Below are positions 1 through 7,619 of a DNA stretch of 64,000 bases, in pieces; within the stretch, counting starts at the first letter, position 1; each line of letters starts with the position of its first letter. Both the position numbers and the translations under genes were made by a program. Source of the stretch: Stenomitos frigidus ULC18 (GTDB lineage: Bacteria > Cyanobacteriota > Cyanobacteriia > Leptolyngbyales > Leptolyngbyaceae). A model generated the notes under the pieces. The model saw only the letters and a program-made list of their open reading frames with translations, did not search any database and was not told the DNA's origin. The stretch spans positions 186,001 through 250,000 of the forward strand of contig NZ_PVWK01000014.1 of assembly GCF_003003795.1 (NCBI RefSeq). The letters are read 5' to 3'.

Positions 1-1
1 C

Positions 2-841
2 ACGGCTTTGGCAGATTTCGCTGCTGTTGATGAAATTGCCATTGTCGCAGTCCCCGGTTGTACTAGCAAAACAGTACTCGATAACCTTTCTGCCCATTGT
101 CAGGATTTGGGCGATCGCGTTGCCATTTTCGATGGTCCTAACGATGCAAATGCCACAAACCTAAAACCAGGGGAAGGCAACCTGCCAGGAAACACGAATT
201 ACGCTGCTCTTTACTATCCTTGGATTAAGGTTTTCGACCCGCCTACGAAAGACGCGAATCCCAAAGGTGATGGGTTAAAGGTTGTCCCTCCCAGTGGTCA
301 TATTGCCGGAATTTATGCTCGGGTTGATACTCAGCGGGGGGTACATAAAGCCCCTGCCAATGAAGTAATTATAGGGGCGACAGATTTGCAGGTTGCCCTG
401 ACCCGAGCTAAGCAGGATGGACTCAATCCTCAAGGGGTGAACTGCCTTCGCAACCTGAACGGCAACATTCTGGTTTGGGGTGCTCGCACCTGGGGCGGGG
501 ATGCGAACGGAGAATTTAAGTACATCAATGTTCGCCGTTTGTTTAACTACCTGCGGGAATCTATCGATGAGGGCACTCAGTGGGCTGTGTTTGAACCCAA
601 TAGTCCGGAGCTGTGGGCAAAAATACGCCGGAGCGTTACGGCTTTTCTGACGATGGTCTGGCGCAGTGGGGCATTGTTTGGTGCAACTCCACAGGAAGCC
701 TTTTTCGTGCAGTGCGACGAAGAGACGAACCCACCCGAAGTGCGCGATGCGGGTCAACTGATCGTGAAAGTTGGGGTGGCTGTAGTTAAGCCCGCCGAAT
801 TCGTCATCTTCGAGTTGAGCCAGATGTCTGGAGGGAAGTAA
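2..841 (+). CDS. Contractile sheath protein, C-terminal part
   Basis: C-terminal portion of a sheath subunit of a phage-tail-like contractile injection system; the sheath surrounds the inner tube and shortens to drive it forward. The frame is open to the window edge, so the true start lies outside and the TTG at 8 is not a believable start. Blocks shared with the next gene identify it: GDRVAI, the ALYYPW strand, GHIAGIYAR, the APAN segment, WGARTW, INVRRLFNYL and the C-terminal GATPQEAFFVQC followed by ETNPPE. The stop codon overlaps the next ATG by one base (TAATG), suggesting translational coupling. Family call firm; Afp2-4-like in the antifeeding prophage scheme. Confidence 0.9.
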   Translation, partial: TALADFAAVDEIAIVAVPGCTSKTVLDNLSAHCQDLGDRVAIFDGPNDANATNLKPGEGNLPGNTNYAALYYPWIKVFDPPTKDANPKGDGLKVVPPSGHIAGIYARVDTQRGVHKAPANEVIIGATDLQVALTRAKQDGLNPQGVNCLRNLNGNILVWGARTWGGDANGEFKYINVRRLFNYLRESIDEGTQWAVFEPNSPELWAKIRRSVTAFLTMVWRSGALFGATPQEAFFVQCDEETNPPEVRDAGQLIVKVGVAVVKPAEFVIFELSQMSGGK

Positions 842-1974
842 TGCCCACAACCACTTCCTCACTTCCCGGACTTTACTGGCAGGATGTATTTCCACCCAGA
901 CCAGTATTGCCCTTAACGGGAGTGCCAGCCTTTTTAGGAGTTCGCCCTTCCAAGGATGGCATCACTTGTTTATATGAGGTCAATCAACCCCAGGTTTTGC
1001 ACCTCTGGACTCAGTTTGAAGAACGGTTCACCACCTCAACCCCGGGAAGTTCGATGGCAGACGCGGTGCGAGGATTCTTTGAAAACGGTGGGCGTGATTG
1101 CATTGTGATCTGGCTGGAGGATGGCTCTCCACAAGCACTAGAAAACGGTTTAACAGCAAATTCTGTTATCGATACAGCCGACCTAATCTGTGCACCCGGG
1201 ATTATAGACGTGGATCGGCAAGCCCAGATTCTCAAGTACTGCGCCGACATGGGCGATCGCTTTGCCATTCTAGATGCACCTCCCTCTTTTGATGTACCAA
1301 CGCTGAGACAGTATGCAGAATCTCTTAAAAAACTGCCAGGTAGTGATTATGGAGCGCTTTACGGTCCCTGGCTAAAAACTCCTTCCAGCACAACTCCTGT
1401 TCCCCCCTGTGGTCACGTAGCGGGGGTGTATGCATCCAGCGATCGCGCCGATGTTCCCCGTGCTCCAGCCAACATCATGCTAGAGGGCGTTCTGGATGTG
1501 GCAGCTTTAACCCGTGAGCAGCAAACTCAGTTGGCTCAACTTTCAGATAACAACCCCATTAACGGCATTCGCAGTTTGCGGGGGCGAGGGGTTCGCATTT
1601 GGGGAGCACGGACTCTCAGTTCTGACCCTCAGTGGCGGTATGTGAATGTCCGCCGACTGGCGATTACCATTCGCCGCTGGATTAATCTCAACCTGGCAGA
1701 TGTCGCCTTTGAGCCGAATGACTTTCGGCTATGGGTCCGCATTGAGCGAGAACTGAATGCCTATCTGCAAACTCTGTGGCAGCGGGGGTATCTTCAGGGA
1801 GCAACCCCCAATGAAGCCTTTAGAGTGCGTTGCAATGGCGAAACCAATCCACCAGAGGGGCGAGATCGCGGTGAAGTGGTAACCCAGATTGAATTTGCCC
1901 CAACCATTCCTAATGAATTTATCCAGATGCGGTTGATTCATGGGGATACCGGAGTAGGGATCTTGCCCACCTGA
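841..1974 (+). CDS. Contractile sheath protein, second copy
   Basis: Sheath subunit of 377 aa. The N-terminal region has the typical PGLYWQDVFPPR start, then a variable domain; the C-terminal domain repeats the blocks of the upstream paralogue (GDRFAILD, YGALYGPW, GHVAGVYA, APAN, WGARTL, YVNVRRLAI, GATPNEAFRVRC, ETNPPE). Two adjacent sheath genes are common in CIS loci, where paralogues may differ in surface domains or location along the particle. Translation is probably coupled to the upstream gene through the TAATG overlap. Function in sheath polymerisation is family knowledge; the division of labour between the two copies is unknown. Confidence 0.93.
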   Translation: MPTTTSSLPGLYWQDVFPPRPVLPLTGVPAFLGVRPSKDGITCLYEVNQPQVLHLWTQFEERFTTSTPGSSMADAVRGFFENGGRDCIVIWLEDGSPQALENGLTANSVIDTADLICAPGIIDVDRQAQILKYCADMGDRFAILDAPPSFDVPTLRQYAESLKKLPGSDYGALYGPWLKTPSSTTPVPPCGHVAGVYASSDRADVPRAPANIMLEGVLDVAALTREQQTQLAQLSDNNPINGIRSLRGRGVRIWGARTLSSDPQWRYVNVRRLAITIRRWINLNLADVAFEPNDFRLWVRIERELNAYLQTLWQRGYLQGATPNEAFRVRCNGETNPPEGRDRGEVVTQIEFAPTIPNEFIQMRLIHGDTGVGILPT

Positions 1975-2015
1975 CTCATTTTCCCAAGCCAGTTGTTAAT
2001 TTAAGGAGAATACCC

Positions 2016-2468
2016 ATGCCCAATGTCAAAGCCCCACATCAGCCTGATCCCTACATGGGATATAACTTTTTTGTGGAATGGAACGGAATCATCCAGGCGG
2101 GATTTCGGGAATGTAGCGGTCTGGCTGCTACCCGCAACTCTCAGGACTATCGGGAAGGCACCGACCCTCCCAACATGCGAAAACTGGGTGGAATGAAGAC
2201 TTACCCGAATGTCACTCTGCATCGGGGTACGACGAATAATCGAGAACTTTGGGATTGGTGGCAGACCAATGCTGATGGGGTTGCCCTTCGTCGAGATATT
2301 TCTATCGTGATGCTTGACCATACCGGCGAAGAGAAAATTCGCTGGAATCTGTTTCACTGCTGGCCCACAACCTGGACGGCTCCTTCATTTAATGCCACCT
2401 CGGAGGAAGTGGCGATCGAAGCACTGGAATTGGTTCATGAAGGGTTAACCGTTGATAAATGGTCGTAA
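2016..2468 (+). CDS. Inner tube protein (gp19/Afp1 family)
   Basis: Tube protein of 150 aa, the usual size for T4 gp19-like/Afp1-like subunits that stack as rings to form the needle inside the sheath. Diagnostic are DPYMGYNFFVEW at the start, the GFRECSGL strand, the TYPNVTLHRG block and the C-terminal EEVAIEALELVHEGL. A good Shine-Dalgarno (AAGGAG at about 2003-2008) precedes the ATG. A second, diverged tube gene follows at 3037. Assignment is secure at family level. Confidence 0.93.
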   Translation: MPNVKAPHQPDPYMGYNFFVEWNGIIQAGFRECSGLAATRNSQDYREGTDPPNMRKLGGMKTYPNVTLHRGTTNNRELWDWWQTNADGVALRRDISIVMLDHTGEEKIRWNLFHCWPTTWTAPSFNATSEEVAIEALELVHEGLTVDKWS

Positions 2469-2474
2469 AGTCCT

Positions 2475-2864
2475 ATGCAAGAGATGATGCAACCGACAAT
2501 GCAACAGACCGAATTTTCCTTTGTGCTGCCTCAGGGCTACATCGATGGTGAAGGCACCATGCACCGGGAAGGCACCATGCGCCTATCTACGGCTTACGAT
2601 GAAATTGCTCCCATGCGCGACCCGCGAGTGCAGTCCAATCCTGGCTACCTGGTGATCATTCTGCTGTCGCGCGTGATTACTCGGTTAGGAACGGTACAGA
2701 ACATCACTCCTAAACTCATCGAGGGTTTGTTCTCCGGGGACCTGATTTTCTTGCAGGACTTTTATCAGCGGATTAACCAGAACGGGCACAGTCGATTGCA
2801 GGTGACCTGCCCTCACTGTCAGGGAGAGTTTCAAGTGGAGACAGCCCCTTTGGGGGAGTTGTAG
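2475..2864 (+). CDS. Tail-assembly-chaperone-like CIS protein
   Basis: Protein of 129 aa located between the two tube genes, the place of small assembly-chaperone-like genes in tail operons. Visible features are a YIDGEGTMHREGTMRLST block, a hydrophobic YLVIILLSRVITRLG segment, and a C-terminal CPHC pair that looks like half a zinc knuckle. I recognise it only as a conserved gene of CIS loci; the chaperone role is inference from position. The last codons, TTG GGG GAG TTG TAG, contain a T-TTG-GGG heptamer of slippery pattern, and a conserved small gene continues in the -1 frame, so a fused product is possible. Confidence 0.65.
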   Translation: MQEMMQPTMQQTEFSFVLPQGYIDGEGTMHREGTMRLSTAYDEIAPMRDPRVQSNPGYLVIILLSRVITRLGTVQNITPKLIEGLFSGDLIFLQDFYQRINQNGHSRLQVTCPHCQGEFQVETAPLGEL

Positions 2865-3019
2865 GCTACCCAACGGAGCGATTGCGGGAAGAAATTGCCT
2901 ACCTGGCTTACCACTTTCATTGGTCCTATGAGCGGGTGATGGGAATGGAGCACTGGGAACGACAGCAATGGGTAGCTGAATTGGCTCGAATTAATCAACA
3001 GTTGAACGAGGAACGATAG
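2861..3019 (+). CDS. DUF6760-like small CIS protein, start unresolved
   Basis: About 52 aa beginning VGYPTERLREEIAYLAYHF and ending with an acidic/basic helix; matches the small DUF6760-type protein I associate with CIS operons. It is read in the -1 frame relative to the gene ending at 2864. That frame is open from 2777 (after a TAA at 2774) but has no ATG, GTG or TTG before the conserved GYP block. The first standard start is TTG at 2882, inside the conserved part and only 3 nt after a GGAG. It is therefore probably made by -1 frameshifting from the preceding gene or from a rare start (ATT 2795). Coordinates mark the conserved portion only. Confidence 0.6.
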   Translation, partial: VGYPTERLREEIAYLAYHFHWSYERVMGMEHWERQQWVAELARINQQLNEER

Positions 3020-3036
3020 GTGAGAGAGAACATATC

Positions 3037-3609
3037 ATGCGTGGATTAACTGGTGTATCGGCGATCGCCTCCGGTGTTTTAGGAGTGAGCCTGAATCCGT
3101 ACATGCCCTATAACTTCCTGGTGGAATTGGATGGGCTAATTACGGGCGGTTTCATGGAAGTATCTGGGCTGGAATGTGATATCACACTCGAATCCTATGA
3201 AGAAGGTGGGCAAAACGATTATGTCCATCAATTTCCCACACGGATCACCTATCCCAATCTGGTCTTAAGTAAAGGATTGACCGACGTATGGACCTTATGG
3301 AACTGGTTTGACGAAGCCCGTCAGGGCATGATCCGCCGCCGTAACGGCACCATTATGCTGCTGGACCATCAGCGACTGCCCGTCAGATGGTGGAATTTTA
3401 ACGATGCTTACCCGGTAAAGTGGGCAGGCCCTCAGTTCAACAGCAGTGCTCAAGAGGTCGCTGTCGAACGTATCGAGCTTGTGCATCGGGGAATTACCAT
3501 GCCCCTGGAAAGTAAAACATTAGCAAACGATCGTAAGGAATTCAATCAATCGTTAGCAGTTTCTGAGTCAGTTGTAAATCTTGGTGGCAGAGTCATCAGA
3601 AATTATTGA
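3037..3609 (+). CDS. Inner tube protein, second copy
   Basis: Second gp19-family tube protein, 190 aa. It carries the same hallmarks as the first (NPYMPYNFLVELDG, GGFMEVSGLECD, TYPNLVLSKG, AQEVAVERIELVHRGI) but has about 20 extra N-terminal and 20 extra C-terminal residues. In characterised CIS particles a diverged tube paralogue (Afp5-like) forms the first ring on the baseplate; this copy lies closer to the baseplate genes, which fits that role, but this is inference. Seventeen bases separate it from the preceding small gene. Confidence 0.9.
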   Translation: MRGLTGVSAIASGVLGVSLNPYMPYNFLVELDGLITGGFMEVSGLECDITLESYEEGGQNDYVHQFPTRITYPNLVLSKGLTDVWTLWNWFDEARQGMIRRRNGTIMLLDHQRLPVRWWNFNDAYPVKWAGPQFNSSAQEVAVERIELVHRGITMPLESKTLANDRKEFNQSLAVSESVVNLGGRVIRNY

Positions 3610-3718
3610 TAGCGAACTCAGTAACCGGAATAGGGCGTAAAAAAATCCAACAACAATGGCTTAAACAACTTGGCTCTAGTTCAGGCTTCTTTTAGTTTCT
3701 GTCTCCTAATTCCTGAAT

Positions 3719-4837
3719 ATGGTTCAATCCCCCTGGCAAAATGCTCTCAACCCACAACTTACGCAGCGATTGCTGCGGCCTCTCGTGTGTCCTGGCGTAA
3801 TTCCTGACACGCTAGCAGCGGCAATTTTTGAGCGATCGCGCCAGTTCAAGCAGCGCCTCAGTCTGCTCCATCAGTTTCAGCAGCGCTGGGGCAGACAATC
3901 CGCTTTACAGGTGCCTGATACACCGATTGTTTATGCCCAATGGGTAGAATCAACAGAACCAGCAACCACACCTTTAATCTCTCCTGGTTTAGCCAATCAA
4001 GGTAATAGTCAATCCATGCAGGTAGAGCAGCATACAACTGTTACTCAAATTACGCCTCAGCAACCTGTAACCGAGCCAACGGCTTTAGCCTCTCCAACTC
4101 AACCGCTGGTGATTCAAGCCAAATTTGCAAATCCACCCATTTCTTCTCCTGACGCTGAGCCTACATTCCCCATCACCACAAGTTCGGTGCCCAAAGTGTC
4201 TCCGAATGCTCAAGCGAGAGATCGTTTAAAGGGTTCAATTGAAGTTGAAAGGATCACGTCCACAACGACTATTTCCCAGATTTCGATCGCAGCACCACTT
4301 CCATCAAGAGAATCCACAGTAAGGAATGGAGTACTGCCTCTCGTTGTCCCCGGATCGGTTCAGCAGGGTCAATTCGCTCAACGCGCACAAGAGTCTGAGG
4401 CTTTTTCTGAAAAGCGTTTACAAAGTCTCTTGGAAGGAGAATCGCTTCTGGCACCCTCATTTGCAGATTCAGCATCCTCGTTCCCGCTGCTAAAAGAACT
4501 GCCATTGGTTAAGGCACAGAGAGTGGCGGCTGCCGAGTCTTTCTCCCAACCAACCGGAGTCACCCAACCATTGGTTCTGGCTCGCCCGATGTCATCGCGC
4601 ATTGCTTCAGGCAGTGAAGAATCGTCCATGATGCCTTCGGCTGCTAGCCATCAAATGGTTGAGCGATCGTCCATAACCCATGCTCAACCTGTGCCTCAGA
4701 AGCCAGCGATGCTCACTCCATCACCGCAACCAATTCCAACTATCAATGTCAACACCCTGACTCAACAAGTGGAACGAAAATTGATGCGAAAACTCACTGT
4801 AGAACGTGAGCGTAGGGGGCAACGGTCATGGCATTAA
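3719..4837 (+). CDS. Disordered CIS-operon protein of unknown function
   Basis: Protein of 372 aa with two ordered ends and a long Pro/Ser/Thr/Gln-rich middle (about residues 70-335) that is probably disordered. The N-terminus is helical and basic (FERSRQFKQRLSLLHQFQQRW). The C-terminus (IPTINVNTLTQQVERKLMRK and the following ERERRG) resembles the conserved tail of unnamed proteins I have seen at this place in CIS operons, before the LysM gene. The gene overlaps the next one by 10 nt. No enzymatic motif is visible. A 109-nt gap precedes it, the largest gap within the first half of the operon. Confidence 0.75.
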   Translation: MVQSPWQNALNPQLTQRLLRPLVCPGVIPDTLAAAIFERSRQFKQRLSLLHQFQQRWGRQSALQVPDTPIVYAQWVESTEPATTPLISPGLANQGNSQSMQVEQHTTVTQITPQQPVTEPTALASPTQPLVIQAKFANPPISSPDAEPTFPITTSSVPKVSPNAQARDRLKGSIEVERITSTTTISQISIAAPLPSRESTVRNGVLPLVVPGSVQQGQFAQRAQESEAFSEKRLQSLLEGESLLAPSFADSASSFPLLKELPLVKAQRVAAAESFSQPTGVTQPLVLARPMSSRIASGSEESSMMPSAASHQMVERSSITHAQPVPQKPAMLTPSPQPIPTINVNTLTQQVERKLMRKLTVERERRGQRSWH

Positions 4838-5568
4838 AGAAGCTCATTATTGCAGTAGAAGATCAAGGTCATGGCTTCGACTCTACAGCAATTCAAGTCT
4901 TATTTAACCCCAGTCAAATTGAGATTACTAAAACTGGTTGGGCCACTGATGAAGAGACAAAGCAGCCTTTTAGTAAACCCAGTTCGGCAACTTTAACCGT
5001 AAATCTTTTTTTCGACACCAGTATTCCAACTGATGTAGCAGGTTCTGACACTGAACGTTTCTATAAAGATTCCTTTGGTATCAATAAATATACATATGAA
5101 ACCCTTGATGTCCGCAATTATGTCAACCAAATTTTCAACTTAGCCAATCCCAGATCAGAACTAAGTAATCGTCCTCCAATTTGCCGTTTAATTTGGGGTG
5201 GCAGAAATGAAGCTCATACTAAACTAGAAAAATATGCAGGAACAGTAATGTTTCAAGGGGTTTTGCAGAGTGTTACGAAAACCTTCACTCGCTTTACTGC
5301 AGAAGGAATTCCTGTAAGAGCAAATCTCAATTGCACATTCTTAGAATATGAAGATGCTGTCAATAAAGTGAAAAAACTTAATCCAATTGATGACCCGATT
5401 CGCATTATTAAACAAGGAGAAACTCTTAGCAGTATTGCTCAGGAAGAATATGGTGACTCGGCTCTGTGGCGAATTATTGCTGATGCCAATCGCTTAGCCA
5501 ATCCTCGCAAGCTAGAGGTAGGTAGTGTATTGACTGTTCCTCCCTTACCTCGACAAGGAGGTCTCTAG
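4828..5568 (+). CDS. LysM tube-cap/baseplate protein (Afp7-like)
   Basis: Protein of 246 aa with an N-terminal CIS tube-adaptor domain (LKKLIIAVED, VLFNPSQIEITKTGWA, a YETLDVRNYVNQI block) and a C-terminal LysM domain (IRIIKQGETLSSIAQEEYG through VLTVPPLP, about residues 193-243). In Afp/PVC particles such proteins join the tube to the hub. LysM in this context is structural; peptidoglycan binding is not required. It overlaps the upstream gene by 10 nt and is 2 nt from the next. Confidence 0.88.
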   Translation: MALKKLIIAVEDQGHGFDSTAIQVLFNPSQIEITKTGWATDEETKQPFSKPSSATLTVNLFFDTSIPTDVAGSDTERFYKDSFGINKYTYETLDVRNYVNQIFNLANPRSELSNRPPICRLIWGGRNEAHTKLEKYAGTVMFQGVLQSVTKTFTRFTAEGIPVRANLNCTFLEYEDAVNKVKKLNPIDDPIRIIKQGETLSSIAQEEYGDSALWRIIADANRLANPRKLEVGSVLTVPPLPRQGGL

Positions 5569-5570
5569 CT

Positions 5571-6638
5571 ATGCCATCCCTTAACTCAGGGTTTGATGAG
5601 TTAGCCCCAAAAGCCGAGGTTTTGATTGGCGATCGCCCGCTCAAACCAGAGGCTGACGCGAGCGTATTAGCCGTGGAAGTTTCTGAAGATATTGATGCAT
5701 TGGGTATGTTTACTCTGGAGCTAAATAACTGGGATCTTAAATCTCAGGCAATAACCTGGTCTGATGATGCTCAGTTTGAATTGGGTAATGAGGTCAAGAT
5801 TAAGTTTGGCTATGGCAACCAGACAGAAGTGGTTATGGTCGGGGAAATTACTGGGTTAGAACCGGAGTTTTCTTCAGAACAGGCTCCCCGGTTGGTTGTG
5901 CGGGGGCATGATTTTAGTCACCGCTTGATGCGGGGCACCAGAACGCGCACCTTCAGTCACATGCGAGACAGCGATATTGTGGCGCAGGTTGCTAGAGATG
6001 CCAAACTGACGGTAAAAGCCAGCCGTACTCCGGAACCATTGGACTATGTATTGCAACGAAACCAGACCGATCTGGCGTTTATTCGCGATCGCGCTTCCCG
6101 AATCGGTTATGAAACTCTGGTGGAAGGCACCACACTGATATTTCGCCCGTTAAAGCCCCAAGGCAAAGCTGTGCTGACCCTGGACCGCAAGGATTTGCTG
6201 GAATTCTCCCCACGGTTGAGTACGCTGGGACAGGTCAATGAAGTGGAAGTGCGCGGTTGGGATGCTCAGCAGAAAAAGCCAACTGTGGTGGGTAAAGCCA
6301 ATGATTACAACGTGGTGAATATGGGCAGAACCAGTGGCATCAGTACCACCAATCGAGAATTTGGTAAAACTGCTTATGCCATTATTGACCAGCCAATCAC
6401 CACCTCTCAAGAAGCCCAGGCGATCGCTGAAGGGCAAATCAATCGCATGGCTCTGGACTATATCACGGGGGAAGGTTCCTGCCAGGGCAACACAGCCCTG
6501 CGAGTCGGGCGAGTGATTGAAATTCAAGGACTGGGCAAGCGATTCAGTGGCAATTATTACGTGACTGCCACGAACCATCGCTACGCCGTTGGAGAAGGAT
6601 ATCGTACCCATTTCAGTGTAAGGAGGAATGCGACCTGA
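5571..6638 (+). CDS. Baseplate hub protein (gpD/late control D-like)
   Basis: Protein of 355 aa of the phage late control D family, the hub that corresponds to the N-terminal half of VgrG/Afp8. Visible blocks are the opening strand PKAEVLIGDRPL, GYGNQTEVVMVGEITGLEPE, the RGHDFSHRLMRGTRTRTF strand and FIRDRASRIGYE. In many eCIS loci hub and spike are one gene; here the hub ends at 6638 and the spike is the next gene, their stop and start sharing one base (TGATG). Expected to trimerise under the tube. Confidence 0.88.
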   Translation: MPSLNSGFDELAPKAEVLIGDRPLKPEADASVLAVEVSEDIDALGMFTLELNNWDLKSQAITWSDDAQFELGNEVKIKFGYGNQTEVVMVGEITGLEPEFSSEQAPRLVVRGHDFSHRLMRGTRTRTFSHMRDSDIVAQVARDAKLTVKASRTPEPLDYVLQRNQTDLAFIRDRASRIGYETLVEGTTLIFRPLKPQGKAVLTLDRKDLLEFSPRLSTLGQVNEVEVRGWDAQQKKPTVVGKANDYNVVNMGRTSGISTTNREFGKTAYAIIDQPITTSQEAQAIAEGQINRMALDYITGEGSCQGNTALRVGRVIEIQGLGKRFSGNYYVTATNHRYAVGEGYRTHFSVRRNAT

Positions 6639-7222
6639 TGCCATTAGGAGATTTGGTGAGTTTACTAGCACCTGTGGAAGCCAGCGATCGCATCAATGGG
6701 GTCACCATTGCGATCGTCACGAACGTTCAGGATCCCAAAAAGCTGGGGCGAGTCAAGGTGAAGTTGCCATTGTTGTCAATGGACGATGAGAGCGATTGGG
6801 TCCGAATGCTTACCCCTATGGCTGGCAATGGGCAGGGGTTTTATTGCTTCCCTCAAGTAAATGATGAGGTGTTAGTCGGGTTTGAACAAGGGGATCCCCA
6901 GCGACCCTATGTATTAGGTGCTCTCTGGAGTGCCAGTGCAATGCCTCCCCAAGCCGCAGTCAGCCAGCGCCAACTGGTGTCTCGTAGTGGTCACAAAATT
7001 ATACTGGATGACACGGAAGGTTCAGAGCGAGTCGAGATTCGCGATCGCACTGGCAAAAACCGCATCACCATCATCAGCAAAGATAACAGTCTGGTCATCG
7101 AAACCGAGGGGGAAATCACGATCCAGGCAAAAGGCAAACTGACTCTTTCAGGTAAGGGAGTGGATATTGATGCCCAGGGTAGTCAGGTCAATTTTAAAGC
7201 CAGTCAAATGGAGGTGAAGTAA
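6638..7222 (+). CDS. Spike protein, gpV/Gp5 OB-fold
   Basis: Protein of 194 aa with an N-terminal OB fold (about residues 18-105: GVTIAIVTNVQDPKKLGRVK, WVRMLTPMAG, FPQVNDEVLVGFEQGDPQRP) followed by a short repetitive beta segment (ITIQAKGKLTLSGKGVDIDA) that should form the triple-stranded tip. It corresponds to the C-terminal half of VgrG/Afp8. No separate PAAR tip gene is seen in the window, so the tip may be this beta segment alone or encoded elsewhere. Start overlaps the hub stop by one base. Confidence 0.88.
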   Translation: MPLGDLVSLLAPVEASDRINGVTIAIVTNVQDPKKLGRVKVKLPLLSMDDESDWVRMLTPMAGNGQGFYCFPQVNDEVLVGFEQGDPQRPYVLGALWSASAMPPQAAVSQRQLVSRSGHKIILDDTEGSERVEIRDRTGKNRITIISKDNSLVIETEGEITIQAKGKLTLSGKGVDIDAQGSQVNFKASQMEVK

Positions 7223-7225
7223 CCA

Positions 7226-7609
7226 ATGGATGGCAATTTTTTAGGGGTTGGCTGGACTTCTCCTGTCAAGCTTGATAAAGGTCAAATTAAGCCTGCTAAA
7301 TATGAGGAAGCTGTGCGCCAATCGATCCACATGATCTTAAGCACAGCCAGAGGCGAACGATTGATGCGTCCTGATTTCGGCTGTAGTCTGCATGATCTGG
7401 TGTTTTCGACCAATAGTGCAACAGCGATCGGTCAGGTAATTAGTGCTGTGCAGGAGTCATTAATCCAATGGGAACCTCGCATTGATGTACTGGATGTGAC
7501 GGCAGTTCCCGACGCAGATAAACCCAATCAATTACTGATTGACATTCGCTATTTAGTCCGTACTACCAACAACCGCTTTAACCTCGTTTATCCCTTCTAT
7601 TTGAATTAG
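7226..7609 (+). CDS. gp25-family baseplate wedge protein (Afp9-like)
   Basis: Protein of 127 aa of the GPW/gp25 family, which initiates sheath attachment to the baseplate wedge. Recognised by the RQSIHMILSTARGERLMRPD segment, followed by FGCSLHDLVF and a C-terminal WEPRIDVLDVTAV strand. Length is normal for the family. It is 3 nt downstream of the spike gene and 10 nt upstream of the large baseplate gene, consistent with the conserved Afp8-9-11 order. The acidic/arginine block of the family is intact. Confidence 0.92.
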   Translation: MDGNFLGVGWTSPVKLDKGQIKPAKYEEAVRQSIHMILSTARGERLMRPDFGCSLHDLVFSTNSATAIGQVISAVQESLIQWEPRIDVLDVTAVPDADKPNQLLIDIRYLVRTTNNRFNLVYPFYLN

Positions 7610-7619
7610 TCTGTGTTCC

